A stretch of 64,000 nucleotides of DNA, taken from the NCBI GenBank assembly GCA_963752345.1, contig CAVVYA010000006.1, positions 186,001 to 250,000 on the forward strand, given 5' to 3'. Both the position numbers and the translations under genes were made by a program. Source of the stretch: CAVVYA01 sp963752345. Lineage in GTDB: Bacteria > Pseudomonadota > Alphaproteobacteria > SMXQ01. This document shows positions 60,289-64,000 of this stretch, in pieces; position 1 is the stretch's first letter, and every line of letters starts with the position of its first letter. A model generated the notes under the pieces. It saw only the letters and a program-made list of their open reading frames with translations, was not told the origin of the DNA and ran no database searches.

Positions 60289-63200
60289 GCACGCGTATCC
60301 TCGATTTCCTCAAAGACAATGTCCTGCTGTGCGACGGCGCCATGGGCACCCGCGTCCAGGCGGCGAATCTCGACGTCGAGAAGGACTATCTCGGCCAGGA
60401 GAACTGCACCGAGATTCTCAACAAGAGCCGGCCCGACCTGGTGGTGGAAATCCACCGCAGCTATCTCGCGGCGGGCTCCGACGCGGTGACCACCAACAGC
60501 TTCGGCGGCTCGCCCATCACGCTCGGCGAATTCGGCTTGGCCGACGAAGCTTTCGCGATCAACAAGCTGTCGGTCGAGTTGGCGCGCGAAGCGGTGAATG
60601 CATTCGCCGCCGACGGCCGGCCGCGCTTCGTGCTCGGCGACATCGGTCCCGGCACCAAGCTGCCGACGCTGGGCCATATCGATTACCAGTCCCTCGAAGA
60701 TGCCCTCACCCTTCAGTCGGCCGGCCTGATCGCCGGCGGCTGCGACGCCTTCCTGATCGAAACCTGCCAGGATCCGCTGCAGATCAAGGCCGCCGTCAAC
60801 GGCGCCAAGCGGGCGCGCCGCGAGGCGAAGAAAGACGATGTGCCGATCTTCGTGCAGGTCACGGTCGAAACCACCGGTACCCTGCTGGTCGGCGCCGATA
60901 TCGCCGCTGCATCGACCATCGTGCAGGCGCTCGACGTGCCGGTGATGGGGCTCAATTGCGCCACCGGCCCGCGCGAGATGTCGGAGCATGTGAAGTGGCT
61001 CGGCGCCAATTGGCCGGGCGCCATCACCGTGCAGCCCAATGCCGGCCTGCCCGAGCTGGTCGACGGCCAGACGCGCTATCCGCTGTCGCCCGACGAACTG
61101 GTCAAGTGGATGGAGCGCTTCATCCAGGAAGACGGCGTCAACATGGTCGGCGGCTGCTGCGGCACCACGCCGGAGCATATCGCGGCACTCGACGCCATGC
61201 TGCGCCGGCTGGCCGGCAACAAGCTGCGGCCGCGCCCGAAAGAGCGCAACGTCGTCTGGATGCCATCTGCCGCTTCGCTCTACAGCCAGGTGCCGCTGCG
61301 CCAGGAGAACGCCTATTTCTCGATCGGCGAGCGTTGCAACGCCAACGGCTCGGCTCAGTTCCGCAAGCTACAGGAAGCGCGCGACTGGGACGGTTGCATC
61401 GACATGGGCAAGGAGCAGGTCAAGGAAGGCTCGCACGCGCTCGACGTCTGCACCGCCTTCGTCGGCCGCGACGAGATCGCCGACATGACCGAGGTGGTCA
61501 GCCGCATGCGCGGTTCGGTAACCGCGCCGCTGGTCATCGATTCGACCGAATTCCCGGTGCTCGAGGCCGCGCTGAAGCTCTACGGCGGCAAGGCGATCCT
61601 GAATTCGATCAATTTCGAGGACGGCGAAGAGGCGCCGGCCAGGCGCATGGAACTGGCGCGCCGTTTCGGCGCCGCCGTCATCGCGCTGACCATCGACGAG
61701 CAGGGCATGGCCAAGGACGTCGAGGGCAAGCTCAAGCTGGCCAAGCGGCTGCACGATTTCGCCTGCAACCGCTACGGCCTGCCGTCATGCGATCTGATGA
61801 TCGATCCGCTGACCTTCACCATCTGCACGGGCAACGAGGACGACCGCAAGCTCGGCCTCAATACGCTGGACGCGATCGAGCGCATCGCCAAGGAACTGCC
61901 GGAATGCCAGATCATTCTCGGCCTTTCCAACATCTCGTTCGGCCTCAAGCCGGCGGCGCGCCATGTGCTGAATTCGGTGTTCCTCGACCATGCGCTGAAG
62001 CGCGGCATGACCGGCGCCATCGTGCATTTCTCGCGCATCGCGCCGCTGCACAAGATTCCGGAAGAGGAAGTGCGCGTCGCCGAGGACCTGATCTACGACC
62101 GCCGGCGCGAGGGCTACGACCCGCTGCAGGCCTTCCTCGCCCTGTTCGAGGACCGCGCCGAGGCGGCGAAGAAGGTCAAGGTGCGCGCCGAGGCGGTCGA
62201 GGACCGGCTCAAGCAGCGCATTGTCGACGGCGACCGCAAGGGATTGGAAACCGATCTCGCGGAGGCGATGACCAAGCACAAGCCGCTCGACATCATCAAT
62301 GTCTTCCTGCTCGACGGCATGAAGGTGGTGGGCGAGCTGTTCGGCGCCGGCAAGATGCAGCTGCCCTTCGTGCTGCAGTCGGCCGAAACCATGAAAGCGG
62401 CGGTCGCCTATCTCGAACCGCATATGGAGCGAATCGAGGGCCAGGAGAAGGGCACCATCGTGCTCGCCACGGTGAAGGGCGACGTGCACGACATCGGCAA
62501 GAACCTGGTCGACATCATCCTGACCAACAACGGCTACAAGGTGGTCAATCTCGGCATCAAACAGCCGATCACCACCATCATCGAGGCGGCCAACCAGAAC
62601 AAAGCCAACGCCATCGGCATGTCCGGCCTGCTGGTGAAATCGACCGTGGTGATGCGCGAGAACCTGGAAGAGATGCGCAAGCAGGGCCTCGACATTCCGG
62701 TCATGCTGGGCGGCGCCGCGCTGACGCGCCAGTATGTCGAAACCGATTGCCTGGCCGCCTATGGCGGCGCGCGCGTCGCCTATGCGCGCGACGCGTTCGA
62801 CGGGCTCGGCCTGATGGACAAGATCATGACCGGCGGCTTCGACCAATTGGTGGAGAACGCGGCGGCGAAGGCGCAGAACCGTCCGGCCAACAAGCGGCGT
62901 GCGGCCATGCGCGTGGTGCCGCAGGACGGCGCCGCGCCGGCCGATACGGCCAGCGGGCCCGAGATCGAAGCGACCTTGCGGCCGGTGGATTACGAGGAGA
63001 GCAAGCTCAAGAAGGCCGAGCTGCTGCGCGGCGTGTCGGTGCCGACGCCGCCGTTCTATGGCGCGAGCCTGATCGAGAAGGTGCCGCTCAAGACCCTGGT
63101 GAGCTACCTGAACGAGCGCATGCTCTACCAATTCCACTGGGGCTATCGCAAGGAAGGCCGCAAGCTCGACGAATACATGGCGTGGGCGCGCAAGGAACTG

Positions 63201-63830
63201 CGCCCGATCACCACGCGCCTGCTCAAGCAGGCGGCGGAGGAAAATATCCTGCAGGCCAAGGCGGCCTATGGCTATTGGAAGTGCGCGGCCGAGGGCGACG
63301 ACGTGGTGCTGTTCGACGAGGCTGGCAGCAAGGAAGTCGCGCGCTTCGCCTTCCCGCGCCAGAAAAAGCCGGGCGGTCTGTGCATCGCCGATTTCTTCCG
63401 CGACGTGTCGTCCAACGAGCGCGACGTGATCGGCCTGCAGGTGGTCACCATGGGCCATGCCGCCTCTGAAACGGCGCGCCAATGGTTCGCCCAGGATCGC
63501 TATCAGGATTATCTCTATCTGCATGGGCTGGGTGTCGAGATGACCGAGGCCCTGGCGGAATATGTTCACAAACGCGTACGCGCGGAACTCGGCTTCGCCG
63601 GCGACGACGCGCGCGACATCGACGAGCTGCTGTCCCAGGGCTATCGCGGCTCGCGCTATTCCTTCGGCTACCCGGCCTGCCCCAACCTCGCGGATCAGCG
63701 GCAATTGCTGGATCTGCTCGGCGCCGACCGCATTGGCATCACGCTGAGCGAAGGCGATCAGCTCGAACCCGAGCAATCGACCTCGGCCATCGTCGTGCAT
63801 CATCCCCAAGCCAAGTACTTCTCGGTCTGA
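60285..63830 (+). CDS. metH: Cobalamin-dependent methionine synthase
   Basis: MetH transfers a methyl group from 5-methyl-THF to homocysteine through cobalamin. The 1181-residue protein has all modules: homocysteine domain (about 1-330) with zinc cysteines in GLNCATGP and MVGGCCGTTPEH; pterin domain with SIGERCNANGSAQF and LINPL-like MIDPLTFTI; cap; B12 domain with the axial His in KGDVHDIGKNLV; and C-terminal SAM-binding activation domain (FYGASLIEKVPL; GSRYSFGYPACPNL). The activation domain shows it regenerates with SAM. BluB at 20.4 kb supports in-house B12 lower-ligand synthesis. The frame is intact. Confidence 0.97.
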   Translation: MSTRILDFLKDNVLLCDGAMGTRVQAANLDVEKDYLGQENCTEILNKSRPDLVVEIHRSYLAAGSDAVTTNSFGGSPITLGEFGLADEAFAINKLSVELAREAVNAFAADGRPRFVLGDIGPGTKLPTLGHIDYQSLEDALTLQSAGLIAGGCDAFLIETCQDPLQIKAAVNGAKRARREAKKDDVPIFVQVTVETTGTLLVGADIAAASTIVQALDVPVMGLNCATGPREMSEHVKWLGANWPGAITVQPNAGLPELVDGQTRYPLSPDELVKWMERFIQEDGVNMVGGCCGTTPEHIAALDAMLRRLAGNKLRPRPKERNVVWMPSAASLYSQVPLRQENAYFSIGERCNANGSAQFRKLQEARDWDGCIDMGKEQVKEGSHALDVCTAFVGRDEIADMTEVVSRMRGSVTAPLVIDSTEFPVLEAALKLYGGKAILNSINFEDGEEAPARRMELARRFGAAVIALTIDEQGMAKDVEGKLKLAKRLHDFACNRYGLPSCDLMIDPLTFTICTGNEDDRKLGLNTLDAIERIAKELPECQIILGLSNISFGLKPAARHVLNSVFLDHALKRGMTGAIVHFSRIAPLHKIPEEEVRVAEDLIYDRRREGYDPLQAFLALFEDRAEAAKKVKVRAEAVEDRLKQRIVDGDRKGLETDLAEAMTKHKPLDIINVFLLDGMKVVGELFGAGKMQLPFVLQSAETMKAAVAYLEPHMERIEGQEKGTIVLATVKGDVHDIGKNLVDIILTNNGYKVVNLGIKQPITTIIEAANQNKANAIGMSGLLVKSTVVMRENLEEMRKQGLDIPVMLGGAALTRQYVETDCLAAYGGARVAYARDAFDGLGLMDKIMTGGFDQLVENAAAKAQNRPANKRRAAMRVVPQDGAAPADTASGPEIEATLRPVDYEESKLKKAELLRGVSVPTPPFYGASLIEKVPLKTLVSYLNERMLYQFHWGYRKEGRKLDEYMAWARKELRPITTRLLKQAAEENILQAKAAYGYWKCAAEGDDVVLFDEAGSKEVARFAFPRQKKPGGLCIADFFRDVSSNERDVIGLQVVTMGHAASETARQWFAQDRYQDYLYLHGLGVEMTEALAEYVHKRVRAELGFAGDDARDIDELLSQGYRGSRYSFGYPACPNLADQRQLLDLLGADRIGITLSEGDQLEPEQSTSAIVVHHPQAKYFSV

Positions 63831-63904
63831 GAACCAAGTTCCACTGGCGGCGTTTGTAGAGGGAAAGCGGAAGTAACCTAGACAGTATCTGGTGGCAAGG
63901 GGCG

Positions 63905-64000
63905 ATGCCGGACAATAAGACTATAGCTCGCTTGCTCGCGGTTTTTGACACACTGCAGGATGGCGTGATCCTGATCGATGCTCGCGGCACCATGGTGCTG
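63905..64000 (+). CDS. PAS-domain protein, N-terminal part only
   Basis: A plus-strand frame from ATG 63905 runs off the window after 32 codons. It reads MPDNKTIARLLAVFDTL, then QDGVILIDARGTMVL, the first strand of a PAS sensor domain (DGVILID is typical). It is likely a sensor kinase, diguanylate cyclase/phosphodiesterase or sigma-54-type regulator; the output domain is beyond the edge. The 74-bp gap from metH shows no terminator. Confidence 0.6.
   Translation, partial: MPDNKTIARLLAVFDTLQDGVILIDARGTMVL

Noticed and set aside
61785..63809. 674-codon open frame on the minus strand
   Set aside because: Antisense to metH; typical shadow composition.

Overview
The window is high-GC bacterial chromosome, almost certainly from an alphaproteobacterium. 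The evidence is gene content and order: aroK-aroB next to a CorC-type CBS protein and xerD; accA beside secA, a parvulin, argJ and mutT; DUF1178; ubiG divergent from lysC followed by a GAF-type ptsP; and prfA-prmC-DUF4167-clpB. The placement within the class (Rhodospirillales-like or a neighbouring order) is a guess. There are about 56 protein genes. I saw no rRNA, tRNA or CRISPR array.

Layout. 1-4.3 kb (mostly minus strand): a ribbon-helix-helix protein, DUF2889, CorC-like transporter, aroB and aroK. 4.6-11.4 kb (plus): a 46-residue membrane microprotein overlapping a large secreted protein, xerD, a flavoprotein monooxygenase, a malyl-CoA lyase-type enzyme, accA and a MAPEG protein. 11.6-14.3 kb (minus): secA. 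14.7-18 kb (plus): parvulin, argJ, GNAT, mutT. 18-19.5 kb (minus): a small membrane protein and a methyltransferase. 19.6-24.3 kb: comF, bluB, grxC and a nitrilase-family amidase, then a minus-strand peroxiredoxin, then DUF1178 and an unknown. 24.3-28 kb (minus): a phospholipid-type trio (diacylglycerol kinase-like, metallophosphoesterase, PAP2), then ubiG. 28.2-43.7 kb (plus): lysC, nitronate monooxygenase, ptsP, RodZ-like protein, ispG, hisS, hemA, prfA, prmC, DUF4167, clpB. 43.9-47.6 kb: M23 peptidase, gmhA, yajQ, pqiA-like. 47.7-49.9 kb: a TPR/O-GlcNAc-transferase-like protein. 49.9-54.1 kb: an AT-richer accessory island. 54.6-58 kb: ettA facing mlaC and mlaA. 58.3-63.8 kb: a tightly overlapped operon of an ArsR-methyltransferase regulator (SahR type), metF and metH. 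A PAS protein starts at the right edge.

How the genes fit together. Most of the window is housekeeping: shikimate, fatty acid, arginine, aspartate-family, haem, isoprenoid, ubiquinone and methionine metabolism, protein export and folding, translation termination and cell-wall metabolism. BluB makes the lower ligand of the cobamide that MetH, 40 kb away, uses.

Three things stand out. (1) The 3' end of the OGT-like gene is duplicated (270 bp, four differences counted by eye) on either side of a roughly 4.2-kb AT-richer insert. The insert starts with the C-terminal piece of a tyrosine recombinase and carries small exported proteins of unknown function. (2) The regulator-metF-metH operon has a 12-bp AT palindrome just upstream. 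(3) At least a dozen otherwise well conserved genes, including secA and argJ (six shifts), are broken by single-base frameshifts. This most likely reflects indel errors in the sequence. For those genes I give the full span of the intact product.
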